NCBI RefSeq assembly: GCF_001663375.1
Contig: NZ_LCTF01000004.1
Location: 28,350 to 92,349 of the forward strand
Reading direction: 5' to 3'
DNA from: Caldivirga sp. MU80
GTDB taxonomy: Archaea > Thermoproteota > Thermoprotei > Thermoproteales > Thermocladiaceae
Length of the DNA stretch: 64,000 nt
Positions 54,145 through 62,675 of the stretch are shown piece after piece. The notes beneath the pieces were generated by a model, which was not told the DNA's origin, made no database searches, and worked only from the letters and a program-made list of their open reading frames with translations. Within the stretch, counting starts at the first letter, position 1. Every line of letters starts with the position of its first letter. A program made the position numbers and the translations under genes.

Positions 54145-57018
54145 ATGGTTCCACCCTTAAGGAAGCTGGATAAGTACGTCTGGGAGATACCAAAGACGTA
54201 TAAGCCATGCATGAAGGTCCCAGCTAGGATATTCGCTGATGAGACCCTCATAGAGAAGATGAAAGCAGATTCAACACTGGAGCAGGCAGCCAACGTAGCC
54301 TGCCTACCCGGCATATACAGGTACAGCATAGCCCTACCAGACGCACACCAGGGATACGGATTCCCAGTGGGTGGGGTAGCCGCCGTGGACGCTAACCAGG
54401 GCACAATAAGCCCAGGGGGGATTGGGTATGATATTAATTGCCTCCCCGCAGGCACTAAGGTGTTAACGAAGTTTGGATATACCGTACCTATAGAGAAGTT
54501 GTTTAAGGGTGGTGAGTTGGTATCTATCGATAGAGACAATGGGGGTATTACGTGGACGAAGATCAAGTTATTCCTGTGGAGGTGGGAGAGGTCATTAATT
54601 AGAATTAAGACTAGGGCGGGTTTCGAAATTAGGGCAAGTGCTGACCACCCAATATTGACACCTAATGGTATGGTTAACGCCGGCGAAATTAGGGTTGGAC
54701 AGAGGGTTGCCGTATTTCCATTCGAAGGTGTGCCTTATGAGGAGCCGCCCAACGTAACGATACTCAGTGGTGATGAGTTTAGACCAAGCGTTAGAAGGGA
54801 GCTTAAGAGGAGGGGATTATTACCGCTTAACGCCAGGAATCCCAAACTCCCATACTTAGTAAAGTTGCTTGGATACTTCATTGGTGATGGAGCGTTTAAT
54901 GGCGAGAGGAGTAAGATAACGGCATTCTATGGCTCTAGGGAGGGACTTGAGGAGTTGAGGCAGGATATAATTGCACTTGGATTCACACCATCTAACGTGT
55001 ACTGTAGGGAGAGTGAATTGAAAATTAATGACAAGGAGACCATAAACCATGAATGCGTAGTGCACGTTAATTCCAGAAGCTTTAAGGAATTATTAATAGC
55101 CCTTGGAGCACTTGCAGGTAAGAAAACGCATGCCCGATTCAGAGTACCTGGGTGGTTAAGGAATATGCCTTTGTGGATAAAGAGATTGTTCCTAGCGGCG
55201 TACTTCGGCGCCGAGATGAACAAGCCAATGACCATTAATGGTTATAATTTCGAACAGCCCTACGTTACGGTATCTAAAATAAGGGAATTAGAGGATAATG
55301 GCGTTGAGTTCCTGGAGGACATAGCCAAGCTCCTTGGCGAATTCGGCGTTAGGGTGCTTGGTATACATAGGATTGAGACTGGTAACGGTAGGGTTTGGTT
55401 AAGACTCTACATACCCAATGAGCCCGAGAACTTGGTTAGGCTTTGGGGCAGGATCAATTATGAATATAACCCATTAAGGAGGAGGTTAGCTTTGGCTGCC
55501 ATTGCGTGGCTTAAGCTTAAGGAGAGAATCATTGAGGAAAGGGCTAGTGTCGAGAGGGCAGCTAAGGTTCTTGCCGAGGCCGGTGCTACGAAAACCTCCA
55601 TCATCCTTACGCTTACTTCGGAATTTGCTAATGAGAGATTCGTTGAACGTAGTATTTACGAGGGTAGGAAGACTAAGCCCAGGGTTCCTAAGAACTTCCC
55701 GAAGTTTGAGGATTGGTTGAAGGAGCACGTTTACGGTGATATCGTATGGGACGAGGTTGAGGATGTCAAGGTTGAGCCATTTAACGGATTTGTTTATGAT
55801 GTCACACTTGATGGTGATCCACATGATTTTATTGCCGATGGATTTGTGGTCTCTAACTGCGGTGTTAGGGTGCTTAGGACTGACCTAACTGAGGATGAGG
55901 TTAGGCCTAGGCTTAGGGAGCTTGTGAATACGATATTTGAACTGGCCCCGGCTGGTGTCGGGGAGACCGGTAAGCTTCACCTGCCCATTTCAGAGCTAAA
56001 CAGGGTTCTTGATGAGGGGGTTGATTGGGCTATTAGGAATGGCTACGGTTGGGCTGATGATAAGGAGTACCTTGAGCAGAATGGTAGCTGGGACTTCGCT
56101 GATTCAAGTAAGGTTAGCCAGAGGGCTAAGGAGAGAGGCAAGGATGAGATCGGGACGATAGGTTCAGGCAATCACTTCATTGAGATTCAGGTAGTTGACA
56201 AGATATTCAACCCTGAGGTGGCTAAGGCCTTCGGTATTGAGAGGGAGGGGCAGGTCATGGTTATGATACACTCAGGTTCAAGGGGACTCGGTCACCAGGT
56301 GGCCACGGACTACATTAGGATTGCTGAGAGTAAAATGAGGCAGTGGGGGCTTTACCTTCCCGACAGAGAGTTGGCTGCACTACCTTTAACGGCTAGGGAG
56401 GCACAGGACTACCTCCACGCCATGGCTGCTGCAGCCAATTACGCATGGACCAATAGGCACCTACTCATGCACTGGGTTAGGGAATCCTTCAGGAGGGTTT
56501 TCGGTAGGGACCCTGATAAGCTAGGCATGAGGGTTGTTTACGATGTGGCCCACAATATAGCTAAGTTTGAGGAGCACGTGATAGATGATGAGGGGCATAG
56601 GGCCAAGGTTTGGGTACATAGGAAGGGTGCCACTAGGGCCTTCCCAGCTGGTAGGGAGGAGATACCGAGGGTGTATAGGGGCATAGGTCAACCTGTCCTC
56701 ATACCGGGCAGTATGGGCACAGGCTCCTACATACTGGTAGGCTACGAGAAGGCAATGCAGGTGGCCTTCGGCACAGCCCCCCATGGGGCGGGTAGGCAAA
56801 TGAGTAGGTCTGCTGCCGTGAGGAGCCTACCGCCCAGTAAGGTTAAGGCTGCATTGGAGTCAAGGGGCATCATAATTAGGAGCGCCGAGTCTGAGATTAT
56901 AAGTGAGGAGGCCCCGGAGGCTTACAAGAACGTGGACATAGTGGCTGAGGTATCTGATGCATTGGGTTTAGCCAAGAAGGTAGTTAGGATGAGACCCATA
57001 GGTGTGGTTAAGGGTTAG
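54145..57018 (+). CDS. rtcB: RtcB tRNA-splicing ligase carrying an intein
   Basis: 957 codons in one frame. The host protein is residues 1-98 and 572-957 (484 residues, normal for RtcB). The ligase joins the 2',3'-cyclic phosphate and 5'-OH ends of spliced tRNA halves. Host motifs: GGIGYDIN/CGVR with the metal-binding Cys, GTIGSGNHFIE, MVMIHSGSRGLGHQ, and C-terminal APHGAGRQMSRS with the GMP-accepting His. The intein sits exactly between GYDIN and that Cys, so activity requires splicing. The two tRNA introns in this window are obvious substrates. Precursor start ATG at 54145. Confidence 0.96.
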   Translation: MVPPLRKLDKYVWEIPKTYKPCMKVPARIFADETLIEKMKADSTLEQAANVACLPGIYRYSIALPDAHQGYGFPVGGVAAVDANQGTISPGGIGYDINCLPAGTKVLTKFGYTVPIEKLFKGGELVSIDRDNGGITWTKIKLFLWRWERSLIRIKTRAGFEIRASADHPILTPNGMVNAGEIRVGQRVAVFPFEGVPYEEPPNVTILSGDEFRPSVRRELKRRGLLPLNARNPKLPYLVKLLGYFIGDGAFNGERSKITAFYGSREGLEELRQDIIALGFTPSNVYCRESELKINDKETINHECVVHVNSRSFKELLIALGALAGKKTHARFRVPGWLRNMPLWIKRLFLAAYFGAEMNKPMTINGYNFEQPYVTVSKIRELEDNGVEFLEDIAKLLGEFGVRVLGIHRIETGNGRVWLRLYIPNEPENLVRLWGRINYEYNPLRRRLALAAIAWLKLKERIIEERASVERAAKVLAEAGATKTSIILTLTSEFANERFVERSIYEGRKTKPRVPKNFPKFEDWLKEHVYGDIVWDEVEDVKVEPFNGFVYDVTLDGDPHDFIADGFVVSNCGVRVLRTDLTEDEVRPRLRELVNTIFELAPAGVGETGKLHLPISELNRVLDEGVDWAIRNGYGWADDKEYLEQNGSWDFADSSKVSQRAKERGKDEIGTIGSGNHFIEIQVVDKIFNPEVAKAFGIEREGQVMVMIHSGSRGLGHQVATDYIRIAESKMRQWGLYLPDRELAALPLTAREAQDYLHAMAAAANYAWTNRHLLMHWVRESFRRVFGRDPDKLGMRVVYDVAHNIAKFEEHVIDDEGHRAKVWVHRKGATRAFPAGREEIPRVYRGIGQPVLIPGSMGTGSYILVGYEKAMQVAFGTAPHGAGRQMSRSAAVRSLPPSKVKAALESRGIIIRSAESEIISEEAPEAYKNVDIVAEVSDALGLAKKVVRMRPIGVVKG
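54439..55857 (+). mobile_element. RtcB intein with LAGLIDADG homing endonuclease
   Basis: Residues 99-571, 473 amino acids. It begins with Cys (block A CLPAGTKVL), has block B around ASADHPILTPNG, two LAGLIDADG motifs (LLGYFIGDG and LFLAAYFGAEM) in the middle, and ends in YDVTLDGDPHDFIADGFVVS then N, followed by host Cys. The penultimate residue is Ser, not the usual His. Both endonuclease acidic residues (D of GDG, E of GAE) are present, so it may still home. No frameshift seen. Confidence 0.95.
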
Positions 57019-57054
57019 GGAATCCTTATTAACGTAAAATGTTAACCATCCGTA

Positions 57055-57474
57055 ATGCGCATCCTAAGGGGGCTCACAGTCAACGGTACGGGCACCGTGT
57101 CGGGGGAGTTGGTGGCCATTAAAACACCAATATCATTCCTGGGTGACGTGGATGGAGTTAAGGGTGTGGTTAAGGTTGGCAATAGTGAAGTTAACATAGC
57201 CGGTAAGGTGCTGGCAATACCGTACTCCACGGGCTCCACGGTAGGACCCTACGTCATGTATCAGTTATCCAAGTATGGTAAGGCACCCCTGGCAATACTA
57301 TCCACGAAGCCAGACACCTTAATGCTAATAGGTGCGGTGATGGCTAATATACCGCTGATGGTTAATTTACCGGGGGAAATACTTAACTATGGGGGATGCC
57401 CAGTTGAGGTGAGGTTCAATGAGTCAACGGTACTCATCCCAGACCAGTGCGAGACTAGCCATGCTACTGCTTAG
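57055..57474 (+). CDS. Phosphomevalonate dehydratase small subunit (DUF126 / AcnX small)
   Basis: 139 residues. The swivelling domain fits DUF126: ILRGLTVNGTGTVSGELV, ISFLGDVD, GKVLAIPYSTGSTVGPYVMYQL and APLAILSTKPDTL. In archaea this pairs with a large AcnX subunit to dehydrate mevalonate-5-phosphate in the modified mevalonate pathway, making isoprenoids for ether lipids. The large subunit is not adjacent, which is uncommon. Confidence 0.85.
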   Translation: MRILRGLTVNGTGTVSGELVAIKTPISFLGDVDGVKGVVKVGNSEVNIAGKVLAIPYSTGSTVGPYVMYQLSKYGKAPLAILSTKPDTLMLIGAVMANIPLMVNLPGEILNYGGCPVEVRFNESTVLIPDQCETSHATA

Positions 57475-57706
57475 GGAGTTAGCCTACAGGGGTGGTAGGG
57501 CTAAGTTAAGGTACCTCAAGACGTATAGGGCAATACTGGAGTGGGGAGGTGAAGATTACGCATCATATATACTTAACAGGCTTAAGGAGGGATCCCTTGT
57601 TAAGGTTGAGGGTGATTACGTAGCCCTCACGGGCAGGGTTCAGCCGGGTAATCCCATTAAGCTGGCTGAGGAGGCTAGGGCGCTGTTGATTAGGGAAGGG
57701 TCCTAG
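57461..57706 (+). CDS. Small winged-helix-like protein
   Basis: 81 residues from ATG 57461, overlapping the upstream gene by 14 bases (an in-frame start at 57419 would overlap by 56). The fold pattern (LLRELAYRGGRAKLRYLKTYR ... YILNRLKEGSLVKVEGDYVALT) is a winged helix, basic on the recognition side. Probably a DNA- or RNA-binding protein; no known family named. Confidence 0.55.
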   Translation: MLLLRELAYRGGRAKLRYLKTYRAILEWGGEDYASYILNRLKEGSLVKVEGDYVALTGRVQPGNPIKLAEEARALLIREGS

Positions 57707-57749
57707 GTACAAACGGTAAGTTTAATTTCAAGACTGAGGCAATTCAAGC

Positions 57750-58454
57750 ATGCTTAACGCTGATAGGTACATTAGGCAGTTACCGTTGATAGGTGTTGAG
57801 GGACAGAGGAGGCTAAGGGGCAGTAGTGTCCTCGTGGTTGGGCTGGGGGGATTGGGTTCAATAATATCAATGTACCTGGCTGGTGCGGGTGTGGGTAAGC
57901 TAGTACTGGTTGACTTTGACACAGTAAGCATAAGCGACTTGCATAGGCAACTACTCTATACAACTAACGATGTGGGTAGGCCTAAGGTTGAGGTTGCCGA
58001 GAAGAGGCTTAGGGAGATTAACCCTGAGGTTGAGGTTGAGGGGTATAGGTTGGTTGCGGACTTAAACGGCGAGTTTGATGAGATAGTGTCCTCGGTGGAC
58101 GTAATAGCACTAGCTGTTGATAACATGAAGACTAGGTACGTCGTTGATGAGTTAGCCTCAAGGCATGGCAAAGCCATAGTCAACGGCGGCGTTGACGGCT
58201 GGTTCGGCCTAGTCACAACGGTGATACCCAATAAGACCCCCCGGTTATCCGAAATCTTAAACATAAGGGGTATGAACCCGGTATCATGCGTTGAGGGCTT
58301 GTGCAACGCCGTAATTGGCCCAGTGGCTGGCATAGTCGCATCGTGGCAGGCATTGGAGGTGATCAGGATTCTTGCTGGGTTAGAACCTGCATTAGCCGGT
58401 AAGATACTCATAATAGATTCAAGTAGAGGCATCATGGATGTGGTAAAGCTTTAA
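57750..58454 (+). CDS. ThiF/MoeB/HesA-type E1-like adenylating protein
   Basis: 234 residues. Adenylation site VLVVGLGGLGSI, VLVDFDTVSISDLHRQLLY (Arg finger region) and IALAVDNMKTRYVVDELA are standard for the family. Cys in NPVSCVEGLCNAVIGPVAG is the possible active-site Cys. Activates a ubiquitin-like sulfur carrier (MoaD/ThiS/SAMP) for molybdopterin, thiamine or tRNA thiolation. The C-terminal zinc ribbon of larger members is absent. No carrier gene adjacent. Confidence 0.88.
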   Translation: MLNADRYIRQLPLIGVEGQRRLRGSSVLVVGLGGLGSIISMYLAGAGVGKLVLVDFDTVSISDLHRQLLYTTNDVGRPKVEVAEKRLREINPEVEVEGYRLVADLNGEFDEIVSSVDVIALAVDNMKTRYVVDELASRHGKAIVNGGVDGWFGLVTTVIPNKTPRLSEILNIRGMNPVSCVEGLCNAVIGPVAGIVASWQALEVIRILAGLEPALAGKILIIDSSRGIMDVVKL

Positions 58455-58541
58455 CAGGGCCAATGTGAGTCAACCCTAGTTACCATCACTGGCCACCTCA
58501 ACATTAATTAATTATCGGAAGGTAAATAAAGCGGTTACCCA

Positions 58542-59501
58542 TTGAAAACGAGTATGAGGGAGGCTAGTAATGGTCAGACTAAGCAAGTGGTGCCATTATC
58601 AACGGTAATCAGTAGCATAGTTAGGTCGTGGGTGCCGATAATAATAGCTGGCATTGTGGTCTACATAGTGTATTACTTAACAGTCCACGTTTACAACATC
58701 CTCCCGCATTACTTAGGCAACTACGAGTACCTGGTTAGGTTAGCCCTAGCCTTAGTAATAGGCTCCCTGCTGATATACGTGACGAGTAGAGATATTAATA
58801 AGGCGCTTTACCCATACGATCCACATACAGCCACAGCATTAAAATTCATATTTCAATTCCTAATAGCGCTAGCGGTGTTGATCTTCATCGTGGCTAGTGT
58901 TGTTCAATATAGCCCTGCAGCGGCTGCCCTCAGCGGCACTGTGATAGGGCTAATACTTGGCCTTGCCTTCCAGCAAACCCTCAATGACGTGATATCCGGC
59001 CTTGCCCTACTCATATCCAAGCCCTTTAAACCGGGAGAGAGGATAACCTTCCTGACTTGGCGTTACGGGTTGCTTAGGGCAATGTATCCAACCGAGGGCA
59101 CTCCAAACGGCTTCACAGGCACAGTGGTAGACGTAGGGTTAATGTACACCACAATCCTCTTGGACACCGGTGAGGTGGCTAAGGTGCCTAACGCAGTCCT
59201 AAAGGACTCAATGGTCATTAGTAGGACGAACACCGTGAGGCGTATGGTCAGGGTTAGGCTTGATCTACCAACCAAGGTGCCGATAGATGACTTTGAGAAT
59301 ACACTAAGGGAACTGTTGATTAGCGACGGCATTAAAGATGTTAAGGTGTTTGCCGAGGAGACTTGGCAGCAGCTTGAAACATACCAAGTGGCCATAGTGG
59401 CCTACGGTGACCTTAACCTAAGCCCGGAGGAGTTGAAGAGTATAGTGCTTAAGAGGGCTATTGAGGTTAGGAGTAGGTTAACTAAGATGAGTAACGGGTG
59501 A
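58542..59501 (+). CDS. MscS-family mechanosensitive channel
   Basis: 319 residues. Four N-terminal membrane helices, with the pore helix near SAAAALSGTVIGLILGLAFQQTL, then the beta domain (KPFKPGERITFLTW ... VVDVGLMYTTILLDTGEVAKVPNAVL) typical of MscS. Releases solutes on osmotic downshock. TTG start at 58542. An insertion of about ten residues (RYGLLRAMYPTEG) separates two strands of the beta domain. Confidence 0.87.
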   Translation: MKTSMREASNGQTKQVVPLSTVISSIVRSWVPIIIAGIVVYIVYYLTVHVYNILPHYLGNYEYLVRLALALVIGSLLIYVTSRDINKALYPYDPHTATALKFIFQFLIALAVLIFIVASVVQYSPAAAALSGTVIGLILGLAFQQTLNDVISGLALLISKPFKPGERITFLTWRYGLLRAMYPTEGTPNGFTGTVVDVGLMYTTILLDTGEVAKVPNAVLKDSMVISRTNTVRRMVRVRLDLPTKVPIDDFENTLRELLISDGIKDVKVFAEETWQQLETYQVAIVAYGDLNLSPEELKSIVLKRAIEVRSRLTKMSNG

Positions 59502-59503
59502 GT

Positions 59504-61261
59504 TTAATACTTCCTCTCCTCAGGCTTCCAGCGTGTTATCCTTACCGGTGCATAGCTTATCCTTGGTTTATCACCGGCCGTGTAGAAGAGTAGGGTGTGC
59601 TTAAGCCAATTGTCATCATCCCTCTTCGGGTAGTCCAGCCTATAGTGGGCCCCCCTTGACTCAGTCCTGTTCAATGCAGCTATTGTTATTAACTCTGCCT
59701 GTTCGAGCAGGAAGTCGAGTTCAAGTATATCCTTAAGGTTCTGGTTGTACACCCTGCCATCATCCTCAAGCCTGACGTTAGCGAACCTCTCTCTAAGCCT
59801 CTTAATGGTTGTGTAAGCCTCCTCAAGCATACTCTTATCCCTAAATACATACACGTTATTGTCCATGGTCCTGTTCATATCGTTCTTGATTTCATACGGA
59901 TTCTCACCACCAACCTCCTTATGAATCAACCTATCAAACACCCTACTCTCCTCCCTGGACACAGCATCCTTAATTGAACCATCATACTCAGGCTCAGGGG
60001 CGTTCATGGCGTACTGAGCCGCCAGTGAACCCGTTATCCTACCCCAAACAAGGCATTCTGTGAGCGAGTTACTGCCGAGTCTATTGGCCCCGTGAACACT
60101 GACGTTGGCCGCCTCACCCGCTGCCCATAGGTTAGGCACCCTGGTAGTGGTCTCATCAAGCATCACCTGTCCATTAATGTCAACGTGCACCCCACCCATC
60201 ATGTAGTGCATGGCTGGCCTAACGGGGATTGGCTCATCCACTGGGTCAATGCCCAAGGTCTTCATGACTATATCCCTAATCATCGGTAACCTGGTCTCAA
60301 TCCTCTCCTCGCCGAGATGCCTAAGGTCAAGCAGCACATAGCATAAACCTGACTCCTCATCAATGAATCCCCTACCCTCCATGCACTCGGTTACTATGGA
60401 TCTACTTACAATGTCCCTTGGGGCCAGCTCCATCCTGCTCGGCGCATACCTCTTCATGAACCTCTCCCCCTCCTTATTAACCAAGTAACCACCCTCCCCC
60501 CTAGCCCCCTCGGTTATCAGTATGCCATTTGGGACCAATGCCGTTGGGTGGAATTGAGGGAATTCAAAGTCCTTGAGTGGTATGCCCGCCCTGTAGGCTA
60601 TGGAGTAACCGTCGCCCGTTGAGGAGTGGGCCATGGTTGTGAACCCGTAAACCCTACCGTTACCACCCGTGGCTATTATACCGGCCTTAGCTAGAAACAC
60701 CTTAAACTCCCCAGTCTTAAGGTCAATAACGGTGAAGCCCTTGAAGACCCCATTCTGCATTATCATGGATGTTGCGAAGTGTTCGTGGTACATGTCGATG
60801 TTGCCAAACCTAAGCACATTGTCGTACAGCGTGCTCATTAGAAAGAAACCACTCTTATCCTGGGCGAAGGTAGTCCTGGGTATAGTCATCCCACCGAAGG
60901 GCCTCTGGAGGATCCTACCCTGCGCATCCCTCGACCATGGTACACCCAGGTGATCCATGAATATTATCTCCTTAGGGGCCTCCCTAACCAACACCTCCAC
61001 TGCATCCTGATCAGCCAGGAAGTCACTCCCCTTAACCGTATCGTAGGCGTGTAGGTCAAGGCTATCGCCATTCTCCTTAGGGTAAAGCACAGCGCTGGCA
61101 CCACCCTCTGCGGATACTGAGTGGCTCCTCATGGCTTGAACCTTGGAGATAACGGCAATCCTAATCTTACCGCCACTGACCCTTCCAGCCTCAAACGCGG
61201 CCCTCAGGCCCGCTAACCCAGAGCCAAGTATAACTACATCGTACTTAAGTACCTCAACCAT
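59504..61261 (-). CDS. sdhA: Succinate dehydrogenase/fumarate reductase flavoprotein subunit
   Basis: 585 residues from ATG 61261; the frame continues upstream to 61315 but a TATA-like AT-rich stretch (aataaatcttatta) lies just before 61261. FAD motif [26 protein letters not shown] with the FAD-linking His, the active-site [21 protein letters not shown], and C-terminal [14 protein letters not shown] are all present. Should assemble with SdhB-C-D encoded 44 kb away at 13893-15486. Confidence 0.94.
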   Translation of the reverse strand: MVEVLKYDVVILGSGLAGLRAAFEAGRVSGGKIRIAVISKVQAMRSHSVSAEGGASAVLYPKENGDSLDLHAYDTVKGSDFLADQDAVEVLVREAPKEIIFMDHLGVPWSRDAQGRILQRPFGGMTIPRTTFAQDKSGFFLMSTLYDNVLRFGNIDMYHEHFATSMIMQNGVFKGFTVIDLKTGEFKVFLAKAGIIATGGNGRVYGFTTMAHSSTGDGYSIAYRAGIPLKDFEFPQFHPTALVPNGILITEGARGEGGYLVNKEGERFMKRYAPSRMELAPRDIVSRSIVTECMEGRGFIDEESGLCYVLLDLRHLGEERIETRLPMIRDIVMKTLGIDPVDEPIPVRPAMHYMMGGVHVDINGQVMLDETTTRVPNLWAAGEAANVSVHGANRLGSNSLTECLVWGRITGSLAAQYAMNAPEPEYDGSIKDAVSREESRVFDRLIHKEVGGENPYEIKNDMNRTMDNNVYVFRDKSMLEEAYTTIKRLRERFANVRLEDDGRVYNQNLKDILELDFLLEQAELITIAALNRTESRGAHYRLDYPKRDDDNWLKHTLLFYTAGDKPRISYAPVRITRWKPEERKY

Positions 61262-61378
61262 AAACCAGTAACCTGGGTGATTCTTAATAAATCTTATTAT
61301 TTCACAAATTTCCAAACCTGAGGCTCATCCTCAGATTAAACATTAAAGCTTAATAACCTAAACGCGGGAAGGCGTAAT

Positions 61379-61828
61379 ATGGAGTCACCGGGTGCTGTGG
61401 GTGAAGGCGAGTTAGAGGTGATGTACTTCACGTCACTCAGCGAATTCATGAACTACCTAGATAACCAAGTGAAGACCCTTGAGGATAATGTCAACTTGAT
61501 TGAGAAGAACATAGCCCAATTAGAGCCAAGGCTTGCTGGCTTCCAATCACTACTGGGTGTTATCAAGAAGCTAGTGGGTAGGGAGAACATACTGCTAACG
61601 CCGGCGATAGAGATAACAGGCCTGAAGATAGTGATAGACCCTAATCCAATTGACGAGTACGATACGTTAAAGGAATCCTTGGATGCGATGAAGGATAAGT
61701 TAACGGTACTGAGGAAGGTTAGGGAGTTAATCAGGGTACTGGTTACGACAGCTAAGCTAGACGTACCAGTGCTGGTTCAGATGAGGGCTGGCGTACCGGT
61801 TAAAGTACTTATAGGTGTGAGTAGATGA
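61379..61828 (+). CDS. Prefoldin-like coiled-coil protein
   Basis: 149 residues: two long helices (about 18-70 and 95-128) flanking a beta-rich middle (LLTPAIEITGLKIVIDP), the layout of a prefoldin-type protein. ATG start at 61379. Last four bases overlap the downstream hexulose-phosphate synthase (ATGA), so one transcript. Function unknown. Confidence 0.55.
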   Translation: MESPGAVGEGELEVMYFTSLSEFMNYLDNQVKTLEDNVNLIEKNIAQLEPRLAGFQSLLGVIKKLVGRENILLTPAIEITGLKIVIDPNPIDEYDTLKESLDAMKDKLTVLRKVRELIRVLVTTAKLDVPVLVQMRAGVPVKVLIGVSR

Positions 61829-62472
61829 AACTCCAGGTAGCGTTGGATCTAACTAACCTAGACTCGGCCGTTGAACTGGCCAGGAGACTATTTGGCAATG
61901 GGCTTGTGGATATAATTGAGGTTGGTACACCGTTAATTAAGGCCTACGGCATGTACTCAGTATCCAGGATGAGGGTATGCTGCCCCACAGCCCCAATATT
62001 CGCCGACCTGAAGACCATGGACGCAGGCAGGATCGAGGTTAAGCTGGCCGCCGAGCATGGGGCAAACATGGTAAGCGTGCTGGCTGCCGCACCACTGGAC
62101 ACTATTAGGGAGTTTAGTGAGGAGGCTAGGAGGCTTGGTTTAAGCACAGTGGTTGACTTCATAGGTGTTGTTAACGTTGAGGACAGGGTTAAGGAAGTAC
62201 TCAGCACGGTTAAGGTGGATTACGTGGGACTCCACGTGGGTATTGATGTGCAAGACGCCAGAAGGGTTACGGCTGAGGTGCTCATTGACGAGGCCGAGTC
62301 AATAAGGAGTAGGTATGGTGTTGGGGTCACGTTGGCGGGCGGCATTGACGTTAAGTCCTCAGCCAAACTGAGGGGTAGGGGAGTTGACGTAGTGGTTGTG
62401 GGAAGAGCCATAACCGCCGCTGAAAAGCCTGAGGAGGTGGCTAGGGAAATCAGAAGGAACCTAGGACTGTGA
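61825..62472 (+). CDS. hps: 3-hexulose-6-phosphate synthase (HPS)
   Basis: 215 residues, TIM barrel of the orotidine-monophosphate decarboxylase suprafamily. LQVALDLTNLD, VDIIEVGTPLIKAYG, FADLKTMDAG (substrate-binding Asp-Lys-Asp), VVDFIGV and LAGGIDVKS are HPS hallmarks. Releases formaldehyde from hexulose-6-P in archaea lacking the oxidative pentose phosphate pathway to supply ribulose-5-P. The isomerase partner PHI is not adjacent; the SIS gene at 36983 is a different isomerase. Confidence 0.9.
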   Translation: MKLQVALDLTNLDSAVELARRLFGNGLVDIIEVGTPLIKAYGMYSVSRMRVCCPTAPIFADLKTMDAGRIEVKLAAEHGANMVSVLAAAPLDTIREFSEEARRLGLSTVVDFIGVVNVEDRVKEVLSTVKVDYVGLHVGIDVQDARRVTAEVLIDEAESIRSRYGVGVTLAGGIDVKSSAKLRGRGVDVVVVGRAITAAEKPEEVAREIRRNLGL

Positions 62473-62610
62473 GGAAAGGAGCCACCTTCAATGTTTTCAA
62501 CTAAGGTATTAATATTAAGTTTCAGCGAATTCACACTTTAGTTAACCCCACGTAGCAAAGCAACCCACTATAAGAGGTAAGGCTTAACTACTTCACCTTG
62601 ATAGAAACCA

Positions 62611-62646
62611 ACGACAAACCTCGCCCTTTAGGGTTGGGGTAAGGGT
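62611..62646 (+). mobile_element. Left-end hairpin upstream of TnpB
   Basis: acgacaaacctcgcccttta followed by gggttggggtaaggg, about 30-65 bases before the TnpB start. Its first 24 bases match the minus strand at 12920-12944 (acggcaaacctcgcccttta), marking both as termini of the same IS family. No TnpA gene precedes it. Confidence 0.6.
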
Positions 62647-62675
62647 TTTTAAGCTCAAGGCTATTTCTCTTTTTG

